A stretch of 64,000 nt of DNA, from the NCBI RefSeq assembly GCF_047654805.1, contig NZ_JASGIV010000001.1:3472001-3536000 (forward strand), given 5' to 3'. A program made the position numbers and the translations under genes. The notes under the pieces are model-generated. The model saw nothing but the letters and a program-made list of their open reading frames with translations, made no database searches and had not been told where the DNA came from. Source of the DNA: Pelomonas sp047654805 (GTDB taxonomy: Bacteria; Pseudomonadota; Gammaproteobacteria; Burkholderiales; Burkholderiaceae_C). Shown here piece after piece: positions 8,966 through 16,959 of the stretch (the first letter of the stretch is position 1; each line of letters opens with the position of its first letter).

Positions 8966-8996
8966 GATCGCGCCGCCCGTCAAGGGCGGCGCGATC
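8966..8996 (-). repeat. perfect 13-bp hairpin between binding-protein and permease genes
   Basis: Inverted arms 8966-8978 and 8984-8996 pair perfectly around a 5-base loop. There is no T-run on the minus strand after the stem, so it is a poor full terminator. By analogy with the hairpin between malE and malF it may protect the 3' end of the binding-protein message or cause partial termination, giving more binding protein than membrane parts. Confidence 0.6.
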
Positions 8997-9015
8997 GGGT
9001 CAGGGGCAGCGGCGG

Positions 9016-10272
9016 TCAGCCAGGCCGCTTCATCTGGCAGGACGTCGGCGTCGACGAAACGTAGCTCTCGAACTGCTTCACCGGCGCCAGCGTCATGCCC
9101 GTCTTCTCGGGGCTGTAGGGGTACTTCGCGTCGGCTTTCTGCCATACCGAGATGAACAGGGCCTGCTGCAGCTGGTGGTCGGCCTTGCGCATGGTCACTT
9201 CGCCGTTGAAGCTCTTGACCGTCAGGCCTTCAAGCGCCGCGGCGACCTTGACCGGATCGGTGGACTTGGCGTTGGCCATGGCTTGGCTCAGCATCGTGTA
9301 GATGTGATACACGCTGAGCGTGTACATGTCGTCACCGAACTTCTTGTTGAACTCCTCGACGTTCTTCTGCGACTCGCCACCCATGTTGTAGTGGCTGTAT
9401 GCCACCTGAAAGACGCGGCCCGCGCCACCGGTACCCAGCGCCGTGGGCGTGCCGGTCACGCCGGTGTAGTACGTGAAGAACTTGCCGTTGTAGCCGGCCT
9501 CGTTGGCAGCCTTGACGAGCAGGGCCAGGTCCGATCCCCAATTGCCCGTGATGACGGTGTCGGCGCCGCTCGCCTTGATCTTGGCCACGTAGGGCGCGAA
9601 GTCACGCACCTGCGCCAGTGGGTGCAGGTCCTCGCCGACGATCTGGATGTCAGGGCGCTTGCGTGCCAGCGTCTCCTTGGCGTACTTGGCGACCTGGTGG
9701 CCGTGGGCGTAGTTCTGGTTCAGCAGGAAGACCTTCTTGACGTCGGGCTGGTCCTTGATGAAGGAGGACATTGCTTCCATCTTCATGGACGTGTCGGCAT
9801 CAAAGCGGAAGTGCCAGTAGCTGCACTTGCTGTTGGTCAGGTCGGGGTCTACCGCCGAATAGTTCAGGTAGACGATCTCCTTGCCGGGGTTGCGCTCGTT
9901 GTGCTTTTGCACTGCATCGGCCAGCGCCAGCGCGACGCTGGAGCCGTTGCCCTGCATAACGTAGCGGATGCCCTGATCGGCCGCGGCCTTCAGCAGGTTC
10001 AGGGACTCGGCCGGGCTCAACTTGTTGTCGAAGGGCACGACCTCGAACTTCACGCCAGCCGGGTTGCTCTTGTTGAACTTCTCACCGAGGAATTGGAAGG
10101 TCTTGACCTGGTTCTGGCCCACCGGCCCCATCAGGCCGGAGAGTGCGTCAATGTAGGCCAGCTTGACCGTCTCGCCCTTCTGCGCCTGGGCTGCACCGGC
10201 GGTCAGCGCGAGTGCCGCGGCAGCCGCCAGCGCGATGCGCGAGGGGAAGCGGGCCGAAGTGATGTCGAACAT
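9016..10272 (-). CDS. LIV-type ABC transporter periplasmic substrate-binding protein
   Basis: 418 aa with a Sec signal peptide (RIALAAAAALALTAGAAQAQ, cleavage after AQA near residue 30). The mature part starts KGETVKLAYIDALSGLMGPVGQNQ, typical for Peripla_BP_6 (LivK/urea/amide-type) proteins. It binds the ligand in the periplasm and delivers it to LivHM. A good Shine-Dalgarno AGGAGA precedes ATG 10272. It is transcribed toward livHMGF and sits just after an acyl-CoA ligase gene on the same strand; this pairing suggests a carboxylic acid that is activated to a CoA thioester after uptake, rather than leucine itself. Confidence 0.9.
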   Translation of the reverse strand: MFDITSARFPSRIALAAAAALALTAGAAQAQKGETVKLAYIDALSGLMGPVGQNQVKTFQFLGEKFNKSNPAGVKFEVVPFDNKLSPAESLNLLKAAADQGIRYVMQGNGSSVALALADAVQKHNERNPGKEIVYLNYSAVDPDLTNSKCSYWHFRFDADTSMKMEAMSSFIKDQPDVKKVFLLNQNYAHGHQVAKYAKETLARKRPDIQIVGEDLHPLAQVRDFAPYVAKIKASGADTVITGNWGSDLALLVKAANEAGYNGKFFTYYTGVTGTPTALGTGGAGRVFQVAYSHYNMGGESQKNVEEFNKKFGDDMYTLSVYHIYTMLSQAMANAKSTDPVKVAAALEGLTVKSFNGEVTMRKADHQLQQALFISVWQKADAKYPYSPEKTGMTLAPVKQFESYVSSTPTSCQMKRPG

Positions 10273-10356
10273 GCTTGTCTCCTGGGTGGTGGTTCTGGTG
10301 TAGACGGAAGTTAATGCAGCCGGGCCGCGCCCCGGTCCCGGGCTTTCCCGCGCCGT

Positions 10357-12003
10357 TCAGGCGGTGGGTAGCTTGTGGTTCAGAAACTGGTCGCGCAGCT
10401 TGAGCTTCTGCACTTTGCCTGTGGCCGTGTGCGGAATCTCGGCAACGAAAGCCACGTCGTCGGGGATCTGCCACTTCGCGATGCGCCCCTCGTAGAAAGC
10501 AAGCAGTTCCTCGCGCGTCAGCGCCGCATCGGGCTTCTTCACAACGACCAGCAACGGCCTCTCGTCCCATTTGGGATGCTTGGCCGCAATGACGGCAGCC
10601 TCATGCACGGCCGGATGGGCCATCGCGATGTTCTCGAGGTCGATGGAGCTGATCCATTCGCCGCCGGACTTGATGACGTCCTTGCTGCGATCGGTGATCT
10701 GCATGAAACCGTCTGCGTCGATCGTGGCCACGTCGCCGGTGGGAAACCAGCCCGGCTCGCCGTCCACGCTGACCAGCGGCGACTCGTCGTGATTGAAGTA
10801 CTTCGAGATGACCCAGTGGCCGCGCACGACCAGATTGCCGGAGGCCTGCCCGTCCCAGGGCAGCGAGCGGCCGTCGTCGTCGATGATGGCCATGTCCACG
10901 CCGTAGATGACGCGGCCCTGTTTTTCCAGCAGGCGCTGCTGCTGCTCGTGCGGAAGGCCCAGCTGACGCGTCGTCAACTTGGACAGCGTGCCCAGAGGCG
11001 ACATCTCCGTCATGCCCCAGGCATGGATGACCTCCACGCCGAAGTCCTCCTGCAACGACTTCATCATCGCTGGCGGGCAGGCCGAGCCGCCAATGACCGT
11101 GCGCTTGAAGGTGGAGAACTTGAGGCTGTTGGCCTTGACATGGTTCAACAGGCCCAGCCACACGGTGGGCACACCAGCACTGAAAGACACCTTCTCATGC
11201 TCGAACAGCTCGTACAGGCTCTTGCCGTCAAGGTGCGGCCCTGGCAGCACCAGCTTGAAGCCCACAAGCGCGGCGCTGTACGGCAGCCCCCACGCGTTGA
11301 CGTGGAACATGGGCACGACAGGCAGCACCACGTCGCGGCTGGAGCAGTCCATCGCATCCGGCAAGGCCGCCGCATAGGCATGCAGCACCGTCGAGCGATG
11401 GCTGTAGACGGCCCCCTTGGGGTTGCCCGTGGTGCCGGAGGTATAGCAGATGCTGGATGCGGTGTTCTCGTCGAACCGCGGCCACTCGTAGTGGCCGTCC
11501 TCGGCGTCCAGCAGGTCGTCAAAACACAGCAAGCCGGGGATGCCCGTGGCGGCCGGCATGTGGGCGCGCGAGGTCATCAGCACGAAGTGCTGGACGCTTT
11601 TCAGCAGCGGCGCGACCTTCTCGACCAGCGGCAGGAAAGTCGCGTCGAAACAGAGGACGCGGTCCGCCGCGTCGTTTGCGATCCAGACGATCTGCTCGGG
11701 GAACAGGCGCGGATTGATCGTGTGGCACACCAGGCCGGAACCCGAGGTGCCGTAGTAAATCTCAAGATGGCGGTGGCCGTTCCAGGCCAGCGTGCCGACG
11801 CGATCGCCGGGTTGCATCCCCAGACGCGCAAAGGCCTGCGCGGCCTGGCGCGAGCGGCGCGCCACTTCGCGCCAGTTACTGCGGTGCAGGTCGCCCTCGA
11901 CCCGCTTGCTGACGATCTCGGTCTCGCCCGAATGCCGCTCGGCGTGCTTCAGCAACGACGAGATCAGCAGCGGGTCCGACATCATTCGGCCCATCAATGC
12001 CAT
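10357..12003 (-). CDS. AMP-dependent acyl-CoA synthetase (fatty-acid--CoA ligase type)
   Basis: 548 aa ANL-superfamily enzyme: activates a carboxylate with ATP to an acyl-adenylate, then a CoA thioester. The AMP-binding P-loop YTSGTTGNPKG is intact, as are the A5-like WGMTEMSPLG, the A7-like PTGDVATIDADG and the A10 lysine region TATGKVQKLKLRD. The length and the overall sequence fit medium/long-chain fatty acyl-CoA ligases (AlkK/FadD3-like). ATG 12003 has a strong AGGAGA Shine-Dalgarno. It is the first gene of the same-strand block with the LIV-type transporter (84 bases to the binding protein), suggesting that import and activation of one acid are coupled. The substrate cannot be read from sequence. 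Confidence 0.88.
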   Translation of the reverse strand: MALMGRMMSDPLLISSLLKHAERHSGETEIVSKRVEGDLHRSNWREVARRSRQAAQAFARLGMQPGDRVGTLAWNGHRHLEIYYGTSGSGLVCHTINPRLFPEQIVWIANDAADRVLCFDATFLPLVEKVAPLLKSVQHFVLMTSRAHMPAATGIPGLLCFDDLLDAEDGHYEWPRFDENTASSICYTSGTTGNPKGAVYSHRSTVLHAYAAALPDAMDCSSRDVVLPVVPMFHVNAWGLPYSAALVGFKLVLPGPHLDGKSLYELFEHEKVSFSAGVPTVWLGLLNHVKANSLKFSTFKRTVIGGSACPPAMMKSLQEDFGVEVIHAWGMTEMSPLGTLSKLTTRQLGLPHEQQQRLLEKQGRVIYGVDMAIIDDDGRSLPWDGQASGNLVVRGHWVISKYFNHDESPLVSVDGEPGWFPTGDVATIDADGFMQITDRSKDVIKSGGEWISSIDLENIAMAHPAVHEAAVIAAKHPKWDERPLLVVVKKPDAALTREELLAFYEGRIAKWQIPDDVAFVAEIPHTATGKVQKLKLRDQFLNHKLPTA

Positions 12004-12136
12004 GGTTGTCTCCTGGCGGTCTTATCGACCCAGTCTAGCCCCCACCCCGAACCCCAACCGTCACAACGGTGACCCTCGCCCCCCGGGGAAACACCCAGGC
12101 CAGCGAGGCCAAACACCCCGTCACTAAACTGCCGCA

Positions 12137-13597
12137 ATGGACTCGCTCACCGGCCTCGCCTGGACCAACCGCTTCGCCGACCTGGGACCCGACTTCTTCA
12201 CTGAACTGCCGGCCCAGGGCCTGCCCGACCCGCACTGGGTGGCGCAAAGCCCCGATTGCGCGCAGTTGCTGGGTTTGCCCGCCGACTGGACCGCACGGCC
12301 CGGCGCGCTGGCCGCCATGTCTGGCAACGCCCCTTGGCCCGGCATGCGGCCGTTGGCCAGCGTCTATAGCGGCCACCAGTTCGGCGTCTGGGCAGGTCAG
12401 CTCGGCGATGGCCGCGCGCTTTGGCTGGGCGAGGTCGACACGCCCGCCGGCCCGCAGGAGCTGCAGCTCAAGGGTGCCGGCCTGACCCCCTACTCCCGCC
12501 GCGGCGATGGTCGTGCCGTGCTGCGGTCGTCCATCCGAGAGTTCTTGTGTTCTGAAGCCATGGCTGCCTTGGGCGTGCCCACGACAAGGGCCCTGTGCAT
12601 CACCGGCTCACGTCTGCCGGTCATCCGCGAGACCGTGGAAACGGCAGCCGTCGTGACACGCGTCGCGCCCAGCTTCATCCGCTTCGGCCATTTCGAGCAT
12701 TTCGCCCATCACGACCAACTCGACGCGCTGCGCCGACTGGCGAACTGGTTCATCGCCCATCACGCGCCCGAATGCGCCGACGCGCCCGAGCCGGCCGTCG
12801 CGCTGCTTCGCAAGGTGTCGCTGCAGACGGCCGACCTGATCGCCCACTGGCAGTCCGTCGGCTTCTGCCACGGCGTCATGAATACCGACAACATGTCCAT
12901 GCTGGGCCTGACACTGGACTACGGCCCTTTCGGCTTCATGGACGGCTTCGACCCCGGACACGTCTGCAATCACAGTGACGACCGCGGCCGCTACGCCTAT
13001 GCACGCCAGCCGGCCGTCGCGTTCTGGAATCTTCACGCGCTCGCCCAGGCCCTGCTGCCGCTGTTGCCCATCGAGACCGAGAAGGACGCCGAATCCTCCA
13101 CCGAGCGGCTGCTGGAGGCCGTCGAGGGCTACCGCGAGCGCTTCGCAAGTCAGATGCTGGTCCGTCTACGCGCCAAGCTGGGCCTCGAAGGCGAGGACAC
13201 CGGCGACCAGGCCCTGGCCGACGACTTCCTGAAGTTGATGGCGGCCTCGCGCGCCGACTTCACGCAGAGCTTCCGCCGCCTGTCATGTGCCATCACCGCG
13301 CCTGGGCCGTTGCGCGACCTCTTCATCGACCGTGAGGCGGTGGATGCCTGGCTGACGCGCTGGCGCGCCCGCACCACGGTTGGCGCAGAGGCTCGCATGC
13401 TGGCCGTCAATCCGGCCGTCGTGCTGCGCAACCACCTCGCAGAGGGTGCGATCCGCGCGGCCCAAGACGGTGACTTCGGTGAAATCGCGCGGTTGCTGAA
13501 AGTTCTGGGCCGTCCGTTCGACGAACCGGAACTCCCCCGCGACGCGGCCCTGCCGCCCGACTGGGCCTCCACCCTCGAAGTCTCTTGCTCATCATGA
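12137..13597 (+). CDS. selO: protein adenylyltransferase SelO (YdiU family)
   Basis: 486 aa, close to the usual length. SelO is a pseudokinase-fold enzyme that transfers AMP to Ser/Thr/Tyr of target proteins and is linked to oxidative stress in E. coli. Family signatures seen: PLASVYSGHQFGVWAGQLGD near the N-terminus, LKGAGLTPYSRRGDGRAVLR, the STREFLCSEAM-like IREFLCSEAM, and the catalytic stretch HGVMNTDNMSMLGLTLDYGP, which carries the conserved Asn and Asp. The start is ATG 12137. Its stop overlaps the msrB start (ATGA), so a redox adenylyltransferase and a methionine-sulfoxide reductase are translationally coupled, fitting a shared role in oxidative protein damage. Confidence 0.95.
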   Translation: MDSLTGLAWTNRFADLGPDFFTELPAQGLPDPHWVAQSPDCAQLLGLPADWTARPGALAAMSGNAPWPGMRPLASVYSGHQFGVWAGQLGDGRALWLGEVDTPAGPQELQLKGAGLTPYSRRGDGRAVLRSSIREFLCSEAMAALGVPTTRALCITGSRLPVIRETVETAAVVTRVAPSFIRFGHFEHFAHHDQLDALRRLANWFIAHHAPECADAPEPAVALLRKVSLQTADLIAHWQSVGFCHGVMNTDNMSMLGLTLDYGPFGFMDGFDPGHVCNHSDDRGRYAYARQPAVAFWNLHALAQALLPLLPIETEKDAESSTERLLEAVEGYRERFASQMLVRLRAKLGLEGEDTGDQALADDFLKLMAASRADFTQSFRRLSCAITAPGPLRDLFIDREAVDAWLTRWRARTTVGAEARMLAVNPAVVLRNHLAEGAIRAAQDGDFGEIARLLKVLGRPFDEPELPRDAALPPDWASTLEVSCSS

Positions 13598-14019
13598 CCG
13601 ACAAGCCTCACCCCAGCTATCCCGTCCAGAAGACCGATGCCGAGTGGCGCGAGCTGCTCGACCCCATGCAGTACCAGGTCGCCCGCCACGCTGCCACCGA
13701 GCGCGCATTCACCGGCAAGTACTGGGACCATTTCCAGCCCGGCCATTACAACTGCATCGGCTGTGGCACACCGCTTTTTGAGGCTGATACCAAGTTCGAC
13801 GCCGGCTGTGGCTGGCCCAGCTATTGGGCTCCGGTCAACAGCGAGGTTGTCGAGCGCGTGGTGGACCACAGCCACGGCATGGTGCGCGTGGAGGTGCGCT
13901 GCAACCGCTGCGGCTCCCACCTGGGCCATGTCTTCCCGGACGGCCCTGAGCCAACGGGCGAGCGTTTCTGCATCAACTCGGCCGCCATTGATTTCGTCAA
14001 GGACAATCCGGGCGCATGA
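13594..14019 (+). CDS. msrB: peptide-methionine (R)-S-oxide reductase MsrB
   Basis: 141 aa. Reduces methionine-R-sulfoxide in proteins. Motif GCGWPSYW is at about 71-78, zinc cysteines are Cys54/Cys57 and Cys103/Cys106 (CIGC and CNRC), and the catalytic Cys126 lies in RFCINSAAI. The start chosen is ATG 13594, which overlaps the selO stop; a start three codons upstream is possible but less natural. The stop in turn overlaps the yciB start. No signal peptide is seen, so it is cytoplasmic. Confidence 0.95.
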   Translation: MTDKPHPSYPVQKTDAEWRELLDPMQYQVARHAATERAFTGKYWDHFQPGHYNCIGCGTPLFEADTKFDAGCGWPSYWAPVNSEVVERVVDHSHGMVRVEVRCNRCGSHLGHVFPDGPEPTGERFCINSAAIDFVKDNPGA

Positions 14020-14648
14020 AGTTATTGCTCGACTTTCTCCCGCTGATCCTGTTCTTCGTCGCCTTCAAAGGCGCCGAAGGCCACCCCGATGCCGCGGCCG
14101 CATTCGCAACGCAACATTTCGGCTTCCTGGTCCAGGGCGGCATCGTCGGTCCGCAGGAAGCGCCCGTGCTGCTGGCCACCGTCGTCGTCATGATCGCCAC
14201 GCTGGCCCAAGCGGCCATCCTCAAGTTGCGCGGCAAGAAGATTGACCTGATGCTGTGGATCAGCCTCGCCCTCGTCGTTGTACTGGGCGGTGCCACAGTC
14301 TGGTTCCACAACGAGACTTTCATCAAGTGGAAACCCACGGGGCTGCACTGGGCGATGGCGCTGACGTTGTGGATCTCGCAAGCCTGGTTCGGCAAGAACC
14401 TGATCCAGGCCATGCTGGGCGCTGAGCTGCGCCTCCCCGACGCCGTCTGGCTGCGCCTGAACCGTGCCTGGGTACTGTTCTTCGCCGCAATGGGGGTGGC
14501 CAACCTCTATGTGGCCTACCACTTCACGACCTCGGCCTGGGCCAACTTCAAGGTCTTTGGCGTCACCGGCCTCATCGTGCTGTTCACGCTGGCTCAAGGC
14601 CTCTACCTCGGCAAGCACCTGCCACCGGAAGAGGATGGCAAGCTGTGA
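14016..14648 (+). CDS. yciB: inner-membrane protein YciB (septation protein A/IspZ family)
   Basis: 210 aa with five to six hydrophobic segments, beginning MKLLLDFLPLILFFVAFK, a signature opening of the YciB/IspA family, and containing ALTLWISQAWFGKNLIQAMLG. The family affects septation and cell-envelope synthesis in enterobacteria and Shigella. It is coupled to msrB (ATGA at 14016) and to the following bolA-like gene (GTGA at 14645). The selO-msrB-yciB-bolA chain is thus a single translational unit. Confidence 0.93.
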   Translation: MKLLLDFLPLILFFVAFKGAEGHPDAAAAFATQHFGFLVQGGIVGPQEAPVLLATVVVMIATLAQAAILKLRGKKIDLMLWISLALVVVLGGATVWFHNETFIKWKPTGLHWAMALTLWISQAWFGKNLIQAMLGAELRLPDAVWLRLNRAWVLFFAAMGVANLYVAYHFTTSAWANFKVFGVTGLIVLFTLAQGLYLGKHLPPEEDGKL

Positions 14649-14908
14649 GCATCGCGCAGGAGATCGAGCGCCGGCTGCGCGCCGAACTGGCACCGACCGA
14701 ACTGAGCATTCGCGATGACAGCGCTCAGCACGCCGGCCATGCCGGCGCCCGCGAGGGGGGGCACTTTCACGTGGCTGTCGTGTCAGATCGCTTTACGGGA
14801 CTGCAACGACTGGCCCGTCACCGCCTCGTTTATCATTGCCTGTCCGACCTGATGCAGCGCGGTATCCACGCGCTGGCCATCGACGCCCGCACCCCGGGTG
14901 AACGCTGA
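14645..14908 (+). CDS. BolA family protein
   Basis: 87 aa with a GTG start overlapping the yciB stop. The BolA/IbaG fold is seen in IEEL-type opening SIAQEIERRLRAEL, the core HFHVAVVSDRFTGLQRLARHRLVYHCLSDLM and the C-terminal HALAIDARTPGE. BolA proteins bind monothiol glutaredoxins and help with Fe-S trafficking, and some bind DNA. The His of RHRLVYHCL is the conserved ligand candidate. It is followed directly by a Rho-independent terminator, so it closes the selO operon. Confidence 0.9.
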   Translation: MSIAQEIERRLRAELAPTELSIRDDSAQHAGHAGAREGGHFHVAVVSDRFTGLQRLARHRLVYHCLSDLMQRGIHALAIDARTPGER

Positions 14909-14932
14909 GCCGGGTCGGGCGTGATCGAACCG

Positions 14933-14960
14933 CGCGCCCCGTACCGGGCGCGATTTTTTT
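14933..14960 (+). terminator. Rho-independent terminator after the bolA-like gene
   Basis: Arms CGCGCCC (14933-14939) and GGGCGCG (14946-14952) pair perfectly over a 6-base loop, followed by A and seven Ts (14954-14960). It ends the selO-msrB-yciB-bolA transcript just before the parvulin gene. Confidence 0.85.
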
Positions 14961-14981
14961 AGCCTGATTCACATCCCACCC

Positions 14982-15785
14982 ATGAAGAAGTTTGCGCTTG
15001 CCGCCGTCGTCGCGGCCACCATCACGGCCCTCCTGCCGGCTGCCGCAACCGCGCAGAACATCACCACCGTCAACGGCAAGCCCGTTCCCAAGGCGCGTGT
15101 CGAGGCGCTGATCCAGCAGGTCACCAAGAGCGGCCAGCAGCAGCGCTCGCCCGAACTGGAAGCCCAGATCAAGGACGAGGTGGTACGTCGCGAGATCTTC
15201 ATGCAAGAGGCAGAGAAGCGCGGCATCCCGCAAAGCGCCGACTACAAGGCCCAGATGGAACTGGCCCGTCAGATGCTGCTGATCCGCGCGCTGATGGAAG
15301 ACGCAAAGGCAAAGAACCCTGTCACCGATGCGGATGCCCAGGCCGAGTACGACAAGTTCAAGGCTGCTAACAGCGGCAACGAATACCGAGCCCGCCACAT
15401 CCTGGTCGAGAAGGAAGAGGACGCCAAGGCCCTGATCGCCCAGATCAAGGCCGGCGCCAGCTTCGAAGAACTGGCCAAGAAGAACTCCAAGGACACCGGC
15501 TCCGCGGCCAACGGCGGCGATCTGGACTTCGCCAACCCGAACAACTTCGTGCCCGAGTTCAGCAAGGCCATGGTTGCGCTGGAAAAGGGCCAGATCACGG
15601 AAGAGCCGGTAAAGAGCCAGTTCGGCTATCACATCATCAAGCTCGAAGACACCCGTCCGGCCACCTTCCCGGCCTTCGACGACGTCAAGGCGCAGATCAA
15701 GCAGCGCATCGAGCAACAGAAGATGATCGACTTCCAGGAAAGCCTGATCAAGAAGGCCAAGACGGACTACAGCTTCAACAAGTAA
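14982..15785 (+). CDS. periplasmic parvulin-type peptidyl-prolyl isomerase
   Basis: 267 aa with a signal peptide (MKKFALAAVVAATITALLPAAATAQ). The PpiC/rotamase domain covers about residues 130-230: RARHILVEKEEDAKALIAQIKAGASFEELAKKNSKD, then GGDLDFANPNNFVPEFSKAMVALEKGQ and FGYHIIKLED, all typical. An N-terminal SurA-like helical part precedes it and a helical tail follows, giving a PrsA/PpiC-like foldase for secreted or outer-membrane proteins. It has its own space between two terminators, so is probably monocistronic. Its terminator is split by the IS element that follows. Confidence 0.92.
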   Translation: MKKFALAAVVAATITALLPAAATAQNITTVNGKPVPKARVEALIQQVTKSGQQQRSPELEAQIKDEVVRREIFMQEAEKRGIPQSADYKAQMELARQMLLIRALMEDAKAKNPVTDADAQAEYDKFKAANSGNEYRARHILVEKEEDAKALIAQIKAGASFEELAKKNSKDTGSAANGGDLDFANPNNFVPEFSKAMVALEKGQITEEPVKSQFGYHIIKLEDTRPATFPAFDDVKAQIKQRIEQQKMIDFQESLIKKAKTDYSFNK

Positions 15786-15806
15786 TCCTCTGTCGCCGCA
15801 ACGAAG

Positions 15807-15830
15807 AGCCCGCCATTTTCTGGCGGGCTT
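15807..15830 (+). terminator. parvulin terminator stem with U-tract cut by an IS element
   Basis: Perfect 9-bp stem AGCCCGCCA (15807-15815) / TGGCGGGCT (15821-15829) with loop TTTTC. After the stem only T15830 and one more T remain before TAATGAG. Joining 15830 to 17235 gives GGGCTTTTTTATG, restoring six Ts, so the element inserted within the U-tract. The remaining stem may still slow polymerase. Confidence 0.8.
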
Positions 15831-15837
15831 TAATGAG

Positions 15838-15849
15838 ATGGTCACCCCC
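15838..15849 (+). repeat. left subterminal inverted repeat of the IS element
   Basis: ATGGTCACCCCC; exact inverse of 17220-17231. Its position, set in from the deduced end by 7 bases, matches the IS1111 group. Confidence 0.85.
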
Positions 15850-15866
15850 ATCTCCGTGTTTGCCCC

Positions 15867-15900
15867 GAACACCCCGGTGACATAAGTTGCCGGGGTGTTC
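15867..15900 (+). repeat. 11-bp perfect hairpin in the IS left end before the transposase
   Basis: Arms GAACACCCCGG (15867-15877) and CCGGGGTGTTC (15890-15900) enclose a 12-base loop. It lies 12-22 bases before the Shine-Dalgarno GGAGGT and start of the transposase gene. Such structures in IS elements commonly shield the transposase from read-through transcription entering from outside; it may also be part of the left-end recombination structure. Confidence 0.7.
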
Positions 15901-15921
15901 TTCTATGTGGCGGAGGTCATC

Positions 15922-16959
15922 ATGGACTCTGTGACGCTGGTCGGCATCGACCTGGGCAAGCATTCGTTTCACCTGCACGGCCAGGACCGCAAGGGCCTGG
16001 CCGTGTTCCGCAGGAAGCTCAACCGCAAGCAGTTGGTCGAGTTCTTCGCCAAGTTCCATCCCTGCACGGCCGTGATGGAGGCCTGCGCCGGCGCGCACTA
16101 CCTGGCGCGCAAGTTCATCGCGATGGGTCACGAGGTCAAGCTGATCTCGCCCCAGTACGTGCGTCCGTTCGTGAAGGGCAACAAGAACGACTTCATCGAC
16201 GCCGAGGCGATCTGCGAGGCCGCCTCGCGGCCCACCATGCGCTTTGTCGTCCCCAAGACCGAGGCACAGCAGACGCTGTCCATGCTGCACCGTGTGCGTG
16301 AGTCACTGGTTCACGATCGCACCAAGACCGCCAACCAGATGCACGGCTTCCTGCTGGAGTTCGGCATTGGTCTGCCTGTCGGCTTCGCCGTTATCAAGCG
16401 GCTGCCGGCGCTGTTGGCCGAGCATGAGGATCTCCCGCCACAGTTCGTGTCAGTGTTGGAGCGTCTTCACGAGCACTTCAAGTACCTCGACGGGCGGATC
16501 GCCGAAGTCGAGAAGCAACTGAGCCAGCAAGTTCACGAGGACGACCTGGGCCAGCGGCTCATGACGCTGCCGGGCGTGGGGCCCATCACCGCCAGCGTGC
16601 TGGCCGCCAAGATGGGCGACGGGCATCAGTTCGCCAGCAGTCGCGACTTCGCGGCCTCGCTCGGGCTGGTGCCGCGCCAGTACAGCACCGGCGGCAAGGC
16701 CACGCTGCTGGGCATCAGCAAACGCGGCGACAAGAACATGCGACGGCTGCTCGTGCAGTGCGCCCGGGTCTTCATGCTGTGCATGCATAAACACCCGAGC
16801 CCGCTGGCCGACTGGGTGCACGCGCTGCTCACGCGCCGTCACTCCAACGTCGTTGCCTGCGCGCTGGCTAACAAGCTCGCGCGCATGGCCTGGGCGCTGG
16901 CGCGCGGGCACTCGGTCTATGAGCCGGGCAAGTTGCGACCAGAACCGGCAGCCGCCTGA
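15922..16959 (+). CDS. IS110-family (IS1111 group) transposase
   Basis: 345 aa from ATG 15922, chosen over an upstream in-frame ATG at 15895 because GGAGGT lies 7-12 bases before it and the family begins here (MDSVTLVGIDLGKHSFHLHG). N-terminal RuvC-like DEDD catalytic domain: Asp10 in GIDLGK, Glu in VMEACAGAHYLARK, and the Asp pair in KNDFIDAEAI. C-terminal Tnp_20 domain: LPGVGPITASVLAAKMGDG, then DFAASLGLVPRQYSTGGK and GISKRGDKNMRRLLVQCAR, which hold the conserved serine. IS110 enzymes recombine DNA guided by a structured RNA encoded in the element. The gene appears complete and active. Confidence 0.95.
   Translation: MDSVTLVGIDLGKHSFHLHGQDRKGLAVFRRKLNRKQLVEFFAKFHPCTAVMEACAGAHYLARKFIAMGHEVKLISPQYVRPFVKGNKNDFIDAEAICEAASRPTMRFVVPKTEAQQTLSMLHRVRESLVHDRTKTANQMHGFLLEFGIGLPVGFAVIKRLPALLAEHEDLPPQFVSVLERLHEHFKYLDGRIAEVEKQLSQQVHEDDLGQRLMTLPGVGPITASVLAAKMGDGHQFASSRDFAASLGLVPRQYSTGGKATLLGISKRGDKNMRRLLVQCARVFMLCMHKHPSPLADWVHALLTRRHSNVVACALANKLARMAWALARGHSVYEPGKLRPEPAAA

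Noticed and set aside
12060..12073. GTCAC-AACG-GTGAC palindrome between the ligase and selO
   Set aside because: Short, isolated and not placed relative to any visible promoter; not enough to call an operator.
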